Positions 37,201 to 48,063 of a DNA stretch of 64,000 nucleotides are shown piece after piece (within the stretch, counting starts at the first letter, position 1; every line of letters begins with the position of its first letter). Below the pieces are notes generated by a model that worked only from the letters and a program-made list of their open reading frames with translations, ran no database searches and was not told the origin of the DNA. The stretch comes from Trema orientale (Eukaryota > Streptophyta > Magnoliopsida > Rosales > Cannabaceae): the NCBI GenBank assembly GCA_002914845.1, contig JXTC01000450.1, positions 181,561-245,560 on the forward strand, read 5' to 3'. The position numbers and the translations under genes were made by a program.

Positions 37201-39106
37201 GTAACTAAAAAGTGAGAAAACAATAGATAAAAATCATATAGCCGTCTAGCTATTAAAACACAAGAACATTTCAGACAAAATTATTATTATTATTAATGTT
37301 GCAGCTAGGCATTACAACAAGGATGATCAATTGTAATGTTATGAGACAGTAACATGAACTTTCCACAGCCAGTTTCCACCTTGCTTATAAACTATTCTCT
37401 GGCATGTCTTCTTTAAAGAAAAAAAAATCCACTATAATTAATAATTAAAAAAAAAAAAAAACACAATAGATGCTTTTTATGATTTTATACAAAAATTCTT
37501 CTAGCAGAACTGAAGAGTTTCTAAACAAATTTAAGAAGCAAGAAGAATGACAGGACAGAATTCTATATGAAACAGAAAGAACGTACCCAGGGCTGGCAAA
37601 ATTCATAACAGGCTGCATTACCAAGCAGGTTAAAAGTTCTCTTGCGATAGATCGAATCACGGGACACTGAGCTTCTCGTGGTCTTAGCACCACAGTCAAC
37701 AGACCACCCATTAGTCGCTGAAGAACCTATAAAGAGATATAAAGCATTTCCTTGAATACAAGAGCTAAGAATAAAAAAGCAAAATAAATTTCCATCAGTA
37801 TGCACCACTCACACCTTGTACTCACTCTCAGGTGATACCAGTGCAGGATGAAGCTCCTTAGAAGCCATTAGATGGTGTTTTAACCTTTCATCCCTCTCCT
37901 CTGAAGACAATGTTCCCATTACATCGACACCTATGGCGGCTTGGTTTCTTCTAAACAGGTCCAAGTGGTCTCCCACTAAATCAACTATATCCCTGAAACG
38001 CTAGAAAGTCATATGTAATAATGTTGCTTCAATGAGAAAAGCTTGTTAAGAAACTTGCAAATTCATTATTTCCAACAAGAAAATCAAGGTACCGTGTTAA
38101 CAAGTCAACAAGATTTATCTCTTTAACCCTTCCTGATATTTCACCAAGAGCATCCATAATTAACGCATGTATCTGCTCAGGAAACTCCTTGTCCGGTGTT
38201 ATATCTGCGTACCACAAATCTACGACAAAATCCTTCAAAATCTTGTCAATAAAATCCTTCATTGCAGCCTCTACAACTGGAGAGTCAATTTTCCTTTTCC
38301 ATTTTGGTGGGGTAGGTGCAGTAGAAAGGCGTGAATCATTTACAGACAACTGTTTCTTCTCCAAATGAGATAGGTACGTTTGTGGACGAACTGGTCTAAT
38401 TTTCCGGCGGAATTCCACCTCATTAAAAAGTATCCTTATAGCGCAAACCAAAAGAATTGACACGGGCAGATTCATCCACATTGATTTACTCGTATCTGCA
38501 ACAACAAAAAGATAATTATAGCCATAAGGGCGACACATTAAGAGAGAGATACCAGAAGCTACAAAAATCCGATTAACCCCAATTCGAAGAAATTCAAACC
38601 AATTGAAACAAAAGCATCACTTCTATTTTTTGTAAACTAAGAAACTTCCACAACAAGCACAGTCAATCCAACAACACTCTGGCCAAAATTGGTTCATGAA
38701 GGGAACTTTAGAATTTGTATATTTATCAGCAATTCACCACTTAGGACCTGACCTGAATTTAACTACGTCTAACGAGCATTTAGCAGTCATAGTTTTTAAA
38801 AACAAGATGTAAATGTCACTGACTATTAAACACAGAAGGCGCACTAGTCCCATTGTCACATCAAGTTCAAAAAAAAAAACCCAAAAAGGAAAAAAATTCT
38901 TGAATTCACAATTAGTAAATTTAATCATAGAAAAAAGAATCACCAAAAAAAAAAAAAGAAAAAAAAGAGAAGTATACAATATGAAGAAGAACTTTGGGAA
39001 GAGATGAGCGCTTACGGGAGAGAAAATACGAAAAGGCGAAAATACAGAGAGCCCACCAAACCGTTCGAAGCTTAGCCTCCTCAATCAGATCCTGTACGGT
39101 CTCCAT
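25252..39106 (-). CDS. Sorting nexin with PXA, PX and Nexin_C domains
   Basis: Fifteen exons join to 1040 codons: 39016-39106, 38093-38495, 37815-37992, 37587-37726, 36294-37161, 36017-36117, 35611-35755, 35468-35536, 34861-34906, 34025-34488, 27616-27695, 26730-26865, 25929-26121, 25477-25559, 25252-25377. Two hydrophobic segments (about residues 18-30 and 39-54) anchor it in a membrane. The PXA domain is about 103-280. A Ser/Asn-rich linker follows. PX is about 556-665, with RRYRNF at 593-598 and LPPKRIF after 615. Nexin_C is about 868-985 ([20 protein letters not shown], then [20 protein letters not shown]). The layout matches At2g15900-type proteins and, without an RGS domain, animal SNX13/14 and yeast Mdm1, which sit in the ER and bind phosphoinositide-rich partner membranes; that role is inferred. 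Intron 10 (27696-34024) holds a 5.1-kb copia element. An N lies in intron 8. Confidence 0.93.
28740..29026 (+). repeat. 5' LTR of the copia element
   Basis: 287 bp, ending ...CTCTAAATTCTGTA directly before the primer site. I count seven substitutions against the 3' LTR and no indel, about 97.6 % identity. Confidence 0.93.
29071..33590 (+). pseudogene. copia gag-pol polyprotein, broken
   Basis: The gag opens [16 protein letters not shown] and has a UBN2-type core; a stop interrupts it at 29515. Next come a CCHC knuckle ([14 protein letters not shown], about 29845-29886), protease [13 protein letters not shown] near 30144, the integrase ([31 protein letters not shown]), RT with YVDD at 32593-32604, and RNase H ([22 protein letters not shown]). 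Breaks include stops near 30035, 31197, 32218 and 32479, and frame changes near 30530 (T run) and 30760-30800. The second integrase acidic residue, normally in SDN, reads SNN. Near 31514-31630 a 60-bp direct repeat encodes a Pro-rich linker (MSYPPEN). It cannot move by itself. Confidence 0.93.
33558..33844 (+). repeat. 3' LTR of the copia element
   Basis: 287 bp following the purine tract, same length as the 5' LTR. Confidence 0.93.
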
Positions 39107-39520
39107 GGCCTTCTTCTTCTCCACCAAATTAACCTAAAATTCCTCCAAATTTTCACCAATGGAAGTGAATTCCCGGCCAAAAAACTCACCGGAGAGTCAA
39201 ATTTCGGGTCAATTCGGGATCATCGAAACGCCACCGTCAAGCTCGTACCATCGTCGGAAAACGCCCGTCTCTAGGGTTTCGTTTGGGGGTCACCGCCGAT
39301 TCTCGACGTGGCAACCAATTGGGCTTCCGAGCAACGCCGAGAAGAGAGCTTTTTTATTTTTATTTTTTATTTTTTGGGTGTATCTGGAAAATTGTTCTCT
39401 CGTTTAGCTTTTAGCTGTAACGATTTATATATCTTTTTTTATTTCACATTTATTTCAAAAAGGAAATAAATTATTTATTTATTTATTTAAATTAAGTTTG
39501 TTCGAGTCTTTGACTCAATT
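39107..39520 (-). promoter_or_regulatory. 5' leader and promoter region of the sorting nexin gene
   Basis: GC content rises at about 39150-39345 compared with the flanks, as expected for a leader and core promoter. The plus-strand frame here (MEVNSRPKNSPES) has no recognisable homology and overlaps the leader, so no gene is called. No TATA box can be assigned with confidence. Confidence 0.5.
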
Positions 39521-39875
39521 ACGTGGGAAAGCAAAGACGTAATTTTTTGTGTCGTAAGACGGTGTTACTGTTTAGATTAGCCTCGTCTCCTACGGTATCA
39601 TGTGGCTATCTGACCCATTTTATTGCCACGTCAGCATCGATTTGGATTTTGGATTTATTCCAAGTATCTATTACGTTCGTTTGTCCCTTCATTAATGAAG
39701 ACAGCGTTTTGATGTTTTTGGTTACCTATTCTTGGATGTTTATTTATTATTATTAATGTTATTACCGTTGCTATTAGATAATAAAATAAAAAAGAAATTC
39801 ACTCTGCAATTACTTGAATTATTTTTTTTCTTTTCTTTTATTCTTTTTGTGAATATATTGGTTGTAATTAACTAT

Positions 39876-40293
39876 GAGAAATTTACGCTTATTACCTATT
39901 TTTTAAAATTTTTTTCATAAATACTCGTTTTAATTTTTCTTTCAAAATACCCGTTTTTATGGTCCACATTTCATATGCAAAATATGAGTGGTCCACATTT
40001 ACAATGTAAATTTTATCCATGAGGTACACATTTCATGTGTAAAATATAAACGGTATACATTTTAAAATGTGTGCTAGTTTTTAGTGTAATTTTTATTCAT
40101 GAAATGTAGACCACGGTATACATTTTATACATTAAATGTATACCATGGTCTACATTTCATGTGTAAAACAGTGGTGGTCTATATTTATCCAAAAAAAAAA
40201 GAAGGTATAAAAATGGGTACTTATGAAATAAAAGTAAAAAATGGGTATTTATGAAAATATAGTTTTAAAAATGGGTATTTATGAACTTTTCCC
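39876..40293. mobile_element. 418-bp fold-back MITE, copy A
   Basis: Starts GAGAAATTTACGCTTATTAC and ends GTATTTATGAACTTTTCCC. The interior is full of inverted GGTCCACATTT/AAATGTAGACC and GTATACATTT words around a central palindrome (ATTTTATACATTAAATG). Flanks are ATTAACTAT (39867-39875) and ATTAACCAT (40294-40302), a 9-bp duplication with one change, which fits a Mutator-like MITE. Copies B and C follow at 42.6-43.5 kb. Confidence 0.85.
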
Positions 40294-40308
40294 ATTAACC
40301 ATTCAAGC

Positions 40309-40926
40309 TAGCAGTGGTAAAATGGACCAATCGGCTTGCCAAAACGGGCTTTAGAGTAAAGACTGATCGGGCCGGCCCGAAAATTTAAAAGGGGAGCCTA
40401 ACCCGACTCGTAAGACCGTCAGTCTCCTAGATGGATTTGACCGATCCGTTCTTGGCATGGTTTGAAAATTTTTTAAAAAAATTATGATATGTATGATTAA
40501 TTAAAAATATTACAAATTTAAAAATAAAGTTTATGAAAAAAATTAATAATATGTTATGTTTTTTTTCCTATTGATAAAAAATTAAAAAAATTAAATAAGT
40601 TAGAAGTATATAAGTTGAATAGTTGATAAAAAAAAGTTTAAAACAAAAGCCTTAAGAAAATTATTTAGAATTAAATTGAAATTTGAAAGTGTGAAAAAAA
40701 AAGAGTGAGGGAATGTGTATTTATAAGTATTGAGAAAAAAATTTATTTAAATTTATTTAAAAATATATTTTTTTAAAAAAATAGAAAATTAGTTTCGCGA
40801 GTCGGGCCGGGCCGACGGACCTAGATATATAGACCCAGCCTTACCCCTAGGGTCGGGCTAGCCCGCGGGTCACAATAACAGGCCACTGGCTGGTATGTTT
40901 GGCCCGACACATTTTGTCACCTTTAA
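40309..40926. mobile_element. 618-bp hAT-type MITE with perfect 8-bp duplication
   Basis: ATTCAAGC flanks both sides (40301-40308 and 40927-40934). Terminal repeats TAGCAGTGGTAAAATG and (reversed) TAAAGGTGACAAAATG share TAxxxGTGxxAAAATG, the common plant hAT end. Subterminal GC-rich words (GGGCCGGCCCG, GTCGGGCCGGGCCG) lie near each end. The interior is A/T-rich and non-coding. It begins only 15 bp after MITE copy A. Confidence 0.9.
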
Positions 40927-40934
40927 ATTCAAGC

Positions 40935-41612
40935 AAACATAAGACAAAAATATTGATTTCGGTGGAAATATAGGTATTCCAAAATTAAGGAAACATCAGG
41001 AAAAATATTGATATCGGTGAAAATTTCGAAAAAAAATATGAAAATTCTATATAAAATATAGAAAAATTAAAAGAAAGCTTAGTATAATTTAATTAAAACT
41101 ATAAAAATGACTATATTTCTTGGAAAAGCATGAATGTATTACATTTATGATTAAAATGAAAGAAACAAATAAGATTAGTAGAGTTAAACCATGAAAAAAC
41201 AAGTCATATTCCACATAATATATATAATTTAAAAAATGTTTATAATTTAAAAAAATTGCATTGAAATATATTTATATATTGTGTATAAAATGTGTTAAAG
41301 GTTTTGGAGTTGTTATATTCTTAAAAATAATTCAACAGAAAGAAAAAATTTATTGACAAGAAAAATTTTATTGCCTTCTGGTCTTTCTTCGAGTTCCGAA
41401 ATTTTTCATAAATTTGCACAAAATTTCGGACTCAAAATTCTTGAAAAATTACACTACATGCTTCCAAAATCGATATTTTTATAGAAATATCATTGATATT
41501 TCCCAAATTTTTTTTGAGAAATTTTTCGAAAGTTTTTTTTACCTTAAAATATATTTTGGTACCCTCAAATTTCCGAAATTTCGGTGAAATTTTTATCCTT
41601 GTTAGCAAACAA
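40935..41612. repeat. Putative inverted-repeat element with TTTCGGTGAAA ends
   Basis: The left part has AAAAATATTGATATCGGTGA and the right part, reversed, has AAAAATTTCACCGAAATTTC. Repeats of GATATTT and GAAATTTTTC fill the right third. Ends and duplication are not clear. A related repeat may be at 11160-11600. Confidence 0.4.
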
Positions 41613-42382
41613 AAAACATCTTCTGCCTAAGAGAAACCTCATTGTATTTAATAGGAGAGGAGATCACCTAATCTAACCTTCATGGGAGAGTTTTATGGGA
41701 GTAGGATAGTCGATGGAATAAAGATTTGTAAGAATAGTCATTCCATTTCGATGATCATTCCACCATACAATGCTTTATAGTAGTCACAAAAATATTCCTT
41801 GTATACCCTAAAAAAAAAAAAAAGAAAGATTCCTTACAAAAACCACCCATCAAATTAACAAAAGATAACAATAAGGTAAAAGGCAAGTATTAAGTCCACT
41901 TAATAGTTTTATAGGAACATTTACTAAAAAAGGCAAAAGCACCTGTGATTCCACAACGTGATACAATCATATCAGAAAAATAAATAATTAAAATGTCACA
42001 TTATTACAGTTAAAAATAATAAAAGTTAACTGACTATATATGTTGTATATTTCATATTTGTGAATATAGCTGTGTAGTAAGTAAGGATAGTTGAATCAGA
42101 ATACTGTATACGTTCCTTTCAAAAAAAAAAAAAAAAAAAAGAAAGGAATACTGTATACGTGTGTTGGACATAGTTGAGGCCACAGAAGAAATAAAAAATA
42201 TTTGGAAGACAACGTGGCTGGAATCATAAACCAGTGTCCAGTACAGAATGGCTCCCCAACCTGGCCATGTTTGATTTACTGGATAAACGAATGACTAATG
42301 AGTATGATGTCGTCAGCACAAGAAGCAACAGCATGAAAGTCAATGAGTTGGTAGTTTAATATTTGTTTATGAGCAATATTAT

Positions 42383-42539
42383 GAGCACCAGTGGTGTCCA
42401 GCACCACAGTGACATATCTGTTTGTCACTGGATGATTTAATTAACAAACTGGGTCCCACATGAGCCCCACTTAAATTATAATTATGATTAGCCAGTGACA
42501 AACTGACACATCACTGTGGTGCTGGGCACCACTGGTGCT
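42383..42539. mobile_element. Small MITE with near-perfect 50-bp arms
   Basis: Left arm GAGCACCAGTGGTGTCCAGC...CACAGTGACA; right arm TGTGGTGCTGGGCACCACTG...GTGC. Inner TTTGTCACTGG pairs with CCAGTGACAAA. About 157 bp with no coding capacity. A decayed relative lies at about 54295-54447 (CATGGTGCCTAACATCACAT...). Confidence 0.8.
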
Positions 42540-42624
42540 TTATAGCATTATTCTTTGTTTATGGACTAATTTCGGCGAGAGAGGCTGTACTTATTGGGCC
42601 TACACTAATATTAGCAAGAAAGTT

Positions 42625-43038
42625 GTGAAAATTACACCTAATACCCATTTTTTAAAACTTATTTCAAAAATACCCGTTTTTAAAACTTCTTTCAAAAAAA
42701 CCTGTTTTTACGGTCCACATTTCATATGAAAAATATGAGTGGTCCACATTTATAATGTAAATTTTATCCATGAGATACACATTTCATATGTAAAATATGA
42801 ACAGTACACATTTTAAAATGTGTGCCAATTTTGAGTGTGAATTTTATTCGTGAAATGTGGACCGCGGTATATATTTAATGCATGAAATATATACCGTAGT
42901 CTACATTTCATGTGTAAAACAGTGGTGGTCTACATTTCTCTAAAAAAAGGTATAAAAACGGGTATTTATGAAATAAAAATAAAAAACGAGTATTTATGAA
43001 AATATGGTTTTAAAAACGGGTATTTACGAACTTTTCCC
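42625..43038. mobile_element. Fold-back MITE, copy B
   Basis: Same family as copy A: starts near GAAAATTACACCTAATACCC and ends ACGGGTATTTACGAACTTTT. Interior words (GGTCCACATTTCATATG, AAATGTGGACCGCGG) match A. It lies immediately beside copy C in opposite orientation. Confidence 0.82.
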
Positions 43039-43049
43039 AAAAAAGTTTG

Positions 43050-43462
43050 AGAAAAGTTCATAATACTCGTTTTTAAAACCATATTTCCATAAATACCTGA
43101 TTTTATTTTTATTTCATGAATATTCATTTTGTTAGAAATGTAGACCACTATTATTCACATCAAGTGACCGTGGTATACGTTTCATGAATAAAAATTATAC
43201 CAAAAATTTGCACACATTTCAAAATATATATCATAGGTCAAATTTATAATAAAAAATATAAATTATGGTAAATATTTACATTATAAATGTATACCGTTCA
43301 TATTTTACATATAAAATGTATACCACATGGGTAAAAATTTACATTGTAAATGTGTACCACTTATATTTTTCACATGAAATGTATATCATAAAATGAGTAT
43401 TTTTGAAAAAATAATTAAAAATGAGTATTTACGAAAATAAATTATAAAAACGGGTATAAATT
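43050..43462. mobile_element. Fold-back MITE, copy C (inverted)
   Basis: Begins GAGAAAAGTTCATAATACTC, the complement of copy B's end, and finishes near AAAACGGGTATAAATTGTG. More diverged than A and B. With B it makes a very long potential hairpin. Confidence 0.78.
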
Positions 43463-44847
43463 GTGGCTGAGATTTGATTATTCTAAAAAAATAAAAAATA
43501 AAATTGGTATGGTATATGTGTCTTTTTTAAAATTGGTATTCGTAATTATTAAATGAACCTATTTACTAATTTATAGCGTATTGACTCCTTCTATATGTAA
43601 AGAGATAATTGTAAAAAAAAAAAAAAAATCTAAAGTGTAACATTTTTACAATTTTAAGCATGTTTTTTGATTTGTGCAAAATTATTCCTCTAATCTACAT
43701 TTCAAATATCTGCAAATTTATACATTCTGTGTACAAATTGAGTAATTTGTGCTAACTATTTTAAGTTATTTTCAATAAAAAAAATTTCGTATTAGTGAGG
43801 AGAAATAAGATATTCTCGATTCAGATTTTGTGTTTAGTGAGAAATTTGTTGGTCAATTTATATGCAGGAGGTACAAATTTGCATATTTTAGAAAGAAAAA
43901 AATTGTATTTTCTCCCTCCGAATTATTAACCTTGTTGAGTTTTGCCCCTCAAATTAATTTTTGTTACATGAATTCTCCTTGTATTATGAGATTATTGAAA
44001 GAAGAGTCCTTCTGTTATCTTATATCTAAGTTTTGATGAAAAGATGATGTGGCAAACTATTTTGTAATATTTTTTTAATTAATTAATTTAAAAAAACAAA
44101 TTATTACTAAAAAAGCATATTAAGTATTTTCCCTCTTTCCTCTCTCCCGTTGGCTTCATCAAGGTCAAAAGGTTCTTGAGCGATTTCTCACCTCACGTTC
44201 ATGGTGATATTGTTCTCTGCTTGAACCTTCCTCCATTTATTTAAGACCAAATTCTCGGGTTAATATTTCTGCAATATCTTTATTGGGTTTGGTTAGTTTC
44301 ATTGCATTATAGGTATTGGTTCAGCTTCTGCTTTAAGATAAGGGTCGAATTTGTCCTTATCTTTATTTTGTAAACAAACGCTTCCTTCCTACTTCCTCTA
44401 TTTCTTTCCTAATCTAACAACGTACTAAGGTTTGTTCACAACTCATGTGGTTTCAATTTCTTCTTTAATATTCTCCTTCTCTCCTTATTATTCATGCGAA
44501 TAAGTACTGGTCCAAAGGAATGTGATGATACACCTAAGGTAATAAATATGTGACAGTTATTAGGTTTCCATATGAACAGTAAATCAGCACAAAAGAAAAT
44601 TTATTATTTAACAGAATATACTGTTAATGTTTGATTATTGCATTGAAGAGTACTACTTAAAAATTGATAAGTTAGCCCAAAAAAAAGTTTATTAATATTG
44701 TACTGGGTATCTTGTGATGGAAAGACCAACTGTTATTTATTTATTTGATTATGTCATGCTAATTTATATGCTTAAATTATTATATGAAATAGGTTGTGAG
44801 CTTATTATCATTTATGTTCTCTATTTAGTTTCTGCTTAATATATATC
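43463..44847. other. Unassigned A/T-rich DNA
   Basis: No gene seen. The 5' end of the copia relic that starts near 44848, including any 5' LTR, should be here but I could not find a match to its putative 3' LTR. Confidence 0.4.
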
Positions 44848-45287
44848 TGCCAATATTTATAGCATTCCAATGCTTAATGGCACAAACCTTAAGAAACAGA
44901 AAGAGCACGTTTTGTTTGTGCTCGGTTGCTTTGATCTTGACCTTGTGCTCCAGATAGGACATCTTAATGCTCTTATAGTTTAAAGTTCTTTTGATGGTAA
45001 AAAAGAATTTTGAGCAGTAAGTACGTTCTAATCGTACAAGTCCTATGATCATGCGACATTCTATTACAAAAACCATAAAGGGCAATATTCCTGAGAAGGT
45101 AGATGCTAAGTTGTTCATTATAGACATTACTGATATGAAATGAGTACCATTCTTGAGAACTTCATTTCAATGCGGTATAAGGATAAATAGAATATAAGGG
45201 AGTACATTTTGGAAATGTCTAATCACACTTCCAAGCTAAAGACACTAAAGTTAGAGTTGTCGAAAGACTTGCTAATGCATCCGGTCT

Positions 45288-46045
45288 TGATAACTCTATG
45301 AAAATAGAGTTATTTATGTCTTTTTCTTAAATATTTTGTGTGTTTTTGAGTATTTTTAGTTTAATTTAGGTTATTTATAGTTAATTTAATTTTTAATATT
45401 TAGATATAATTTTATTTAATTTCTATTAGATTTAGTTAATTTATTTAATTTAGTTTAATTTAGGATAATTTATTTTAATTAAATTCGAATTAATCTTTTT
45501 ATTTAATTTAGATTTAATTTAGATTTTATTTTGATTTTAGATAAAGAAAAAAACGAAAAATTTGGAAAATAAAGAGCCAAACTCGCGCGAGTGAAAGAAG
45601 GAGAAACAGACGTGATCTCGGCCGTCGATCTCAGTCAAAGGCCATCTGGTGGGCGCGTGGATTGCATGCGGGCTGACGGGCGAGTGAGAAGCCAGGCGAC
45701 AGCTGGGGCCCGCGTCGTCAGCAGCTGCCAGCCGTGTCTGATCCGGTGCTTTGTGTCTCCAATGCAGCTGAATTTTCTGCCATTTACAATCCGCCACTTC
45801 AGCTCTTGGACTTTGACTTTTCTTTCAGCGAATGACGAGCCGTTTAAGTGCCGAGCTCACCGGTTTATGCCACACCCGATCAATTTTCATTGCTCAGTAA
45901 ACGTGAATAAAGAAGAGGAATAGAGAGAAAGGGAAAGAGAGAATTGTGGGAAATTGACACATCACATGACCAATCAGAAGCTACCATTAGAAACGTGGGA
46001 ACTTGCACAACACTCCAACCTCAGCTATAAATAGCCAGAACATAA
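45288..46045 (+). repeat. Truncated 5' LTR of the gypsy element
   Basis: Aligns to the first half of the 3' LTR with a constant offset of 2776 bp (checked at the start and at GCTATAAATAG, 46024 and 48800), so there is no net indel. It stops about 20 bp past the TATA box, where the deletion joint lies. Confidence 0.9.
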
Positions 46046-46054
46046 GAGGAGAAA

Positions 46055-46341
46055 AATACATTTTTATTAATTGTAGGAATGGTCTGATGAAGTTATCATT
46101 TAGGAACATGACTTTGGAGGTAAATATTTTCCATGTTGGAAAGCAACCACAAGATGATGATGAATGTTATCATACTGATATGATAGACACGTTAGTAACG
46201 GAGGAGATTGACAAGAGCTACAAGTTTGATCCTTTGAGTTATATCCTTCATGATGTTGATAGTGAGTGTTTGTTTTTTCCTGATAATGTCAATGTTTCCA
46301 CTAATTTTAAGATACAGGATAAGCAAAAGAAATTCTTTTAG
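46055..46341 (+). pseudogene. gypsy protease C-terminal fragment
   Basis: INCRNGLMKLSFRNMTLEVN followed by IFHVGKQPQDDDECYH and DTLVTEEI resembles the part of gypsy gag-pol just after the protease. No catalytic DxG motif is present, as the preceding sequence has been deleted. A stop at 46339-46341 ends it, and no RT or integrase follows. Confidence 0.8.
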
Positions 46342-48063
46342 CCACGCTTTAAGAAGTTGCCTCCTGAAAGAGATAAGCCGAAACCGTTTAATGAGAAGAC
46401 CCAGAGAGATAACTCAGCTCCACAATCTGAGGGGCCCAGACATGTGTTTGACAACGACTGAAGAATTTTGTGGAGTGGGTAGACCAACCTGAGGAGATCA
46501 CTTTAGTGGCTCTTATCTACCATGACTGATCAGGTTTTATCTTTCTGTATCATATTTTATTTTTTTCTTAGGATGATTTATTTTTATTTTCTTTAGATTG
46601 CTTTCATCCTTTTCTCTAGCCGATTCATTAGAAAGCCTATACTTCATATAGAATCTCTATCACTCAGGTGTGCTCTATCCTTTGTTCTTTTCTTTCTATA
46701 TTTTTTGTGACAATGAGGACACTATCTGATTTAGGTTGGGGGTGGTAGCATATGCATGGACACTTTTAATGATATTTTTCATGCATGTACAAAATTTTTC
46801 CGAAAAAAAAAATTGAAAAAAAAATTTGAAAAAAAAAAGTTTTTTTTTATGACTATAAGATTTGGTTTTACTGAATGAAGTTCTTAGGAAAATAATGAAT
46901 ATTATTTTTATCTGTGTGCTTGATTCTTATGTCAGTTTGATCTTTGCTTATAATTCTTGAATATTTTTGAGCACTCAGTTGCATTTTAATTGTTTTGTTT
47001 GCTTAGAGAAAGTTTATGTAATTAAGTGAATTCTTGAAATCTCATTAGTAAATTTTAGAATCTGTTTGATTATCACTTGAGGCGAAATTCTAGACTAAGC
47101 TGTATTAGAGATATAATTTAGGCCATTTTTGGATCATTTGAGCCTTTTCAAGCCTGCCTTTGACACTTAATTATCCTTAGTTTACCTTATTTGAGCCTAA
47201 TTTTTATCCTTTTCTTTCTTACCTATATTTTTTTGGCCTAAAATTTATAATGATTTCCTACATCTTACCTTTTGCCTTATTGCACATATGGTCTTTATTG
47301 AGCATATTTTAAGTTATGTGATATTATGAGAGAAAGGGTGGTATTTTGAAATATCTTTTTGAGGCCGGAAAAAAGTACTAAAAAAAAAAGTGTTATACTC
47401 TTGTGAAAAAAGAAATGATAAAAATCATAAGTTTGGGGGTATATCACTTCAAAAAAAAAAAAAACGAATGAAAAAAGTCTGAAACAAAAACAAGAGTTTG
47501 AAAGAAAATAAAAAGAAAAGTGAAGTGCAGAAGGAAGTGGAAAATAAGTTTGGGGGTTGTATTAATACAGTGTTTGAGGAGAAGTTTTGTAAAGATCCGA
47601 GAATAAGCTATGTGCTTTAGGTGTTCTGAGCCATAAAAATGACTACTATCCTACCTTTACCTTAGCCATTCATTACAAGCTTAAATAAAGTCCTAATGAT
47701 TTTTGGTGTAGTATTGGTCTATATTAGTGGAGAGTGATATGAAAAACAGGCTTATGAAGTTTATTTATCCTTTAGAGATTGTACATATGACACTTGATTA
47801 CATAAACTGGTCTGGGTTGCAAATGATTAAATGTAACTGTTCACACACACACTCGAGGATTTTAAGTGAGGTTAAATTGGCATTTGAATTGAAATTCTAG
47901 ACCATTTGCAGTGTTCAGAGTTTTTCTTTAAGTTTTATATTATGTGAAATTTTTGAGGCAAAATTTTTGAGAATTGAACTGAGTTATGTTTAGGTATTTA
48001 GATTTTTCTTTTAGGTTTTTCTTTTCTTTTGCTAGGGACTAGCAATGTTTAAGTTTGGGGATG

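Noticed and set aside
39159..39407. Plus-strand gene divergent from the sorting nexin gene
   Set aside because: The frame overlaps the nexin leader, has no recognisable domain and ends in low-complexity F-rich sequence.
43600..43720. Second copy of the 6978 MITE (AGATAATTGTAAAAAAAAA)
   Set aside because: Only about 20 bp of one end resemble it; no opposite arm was found.
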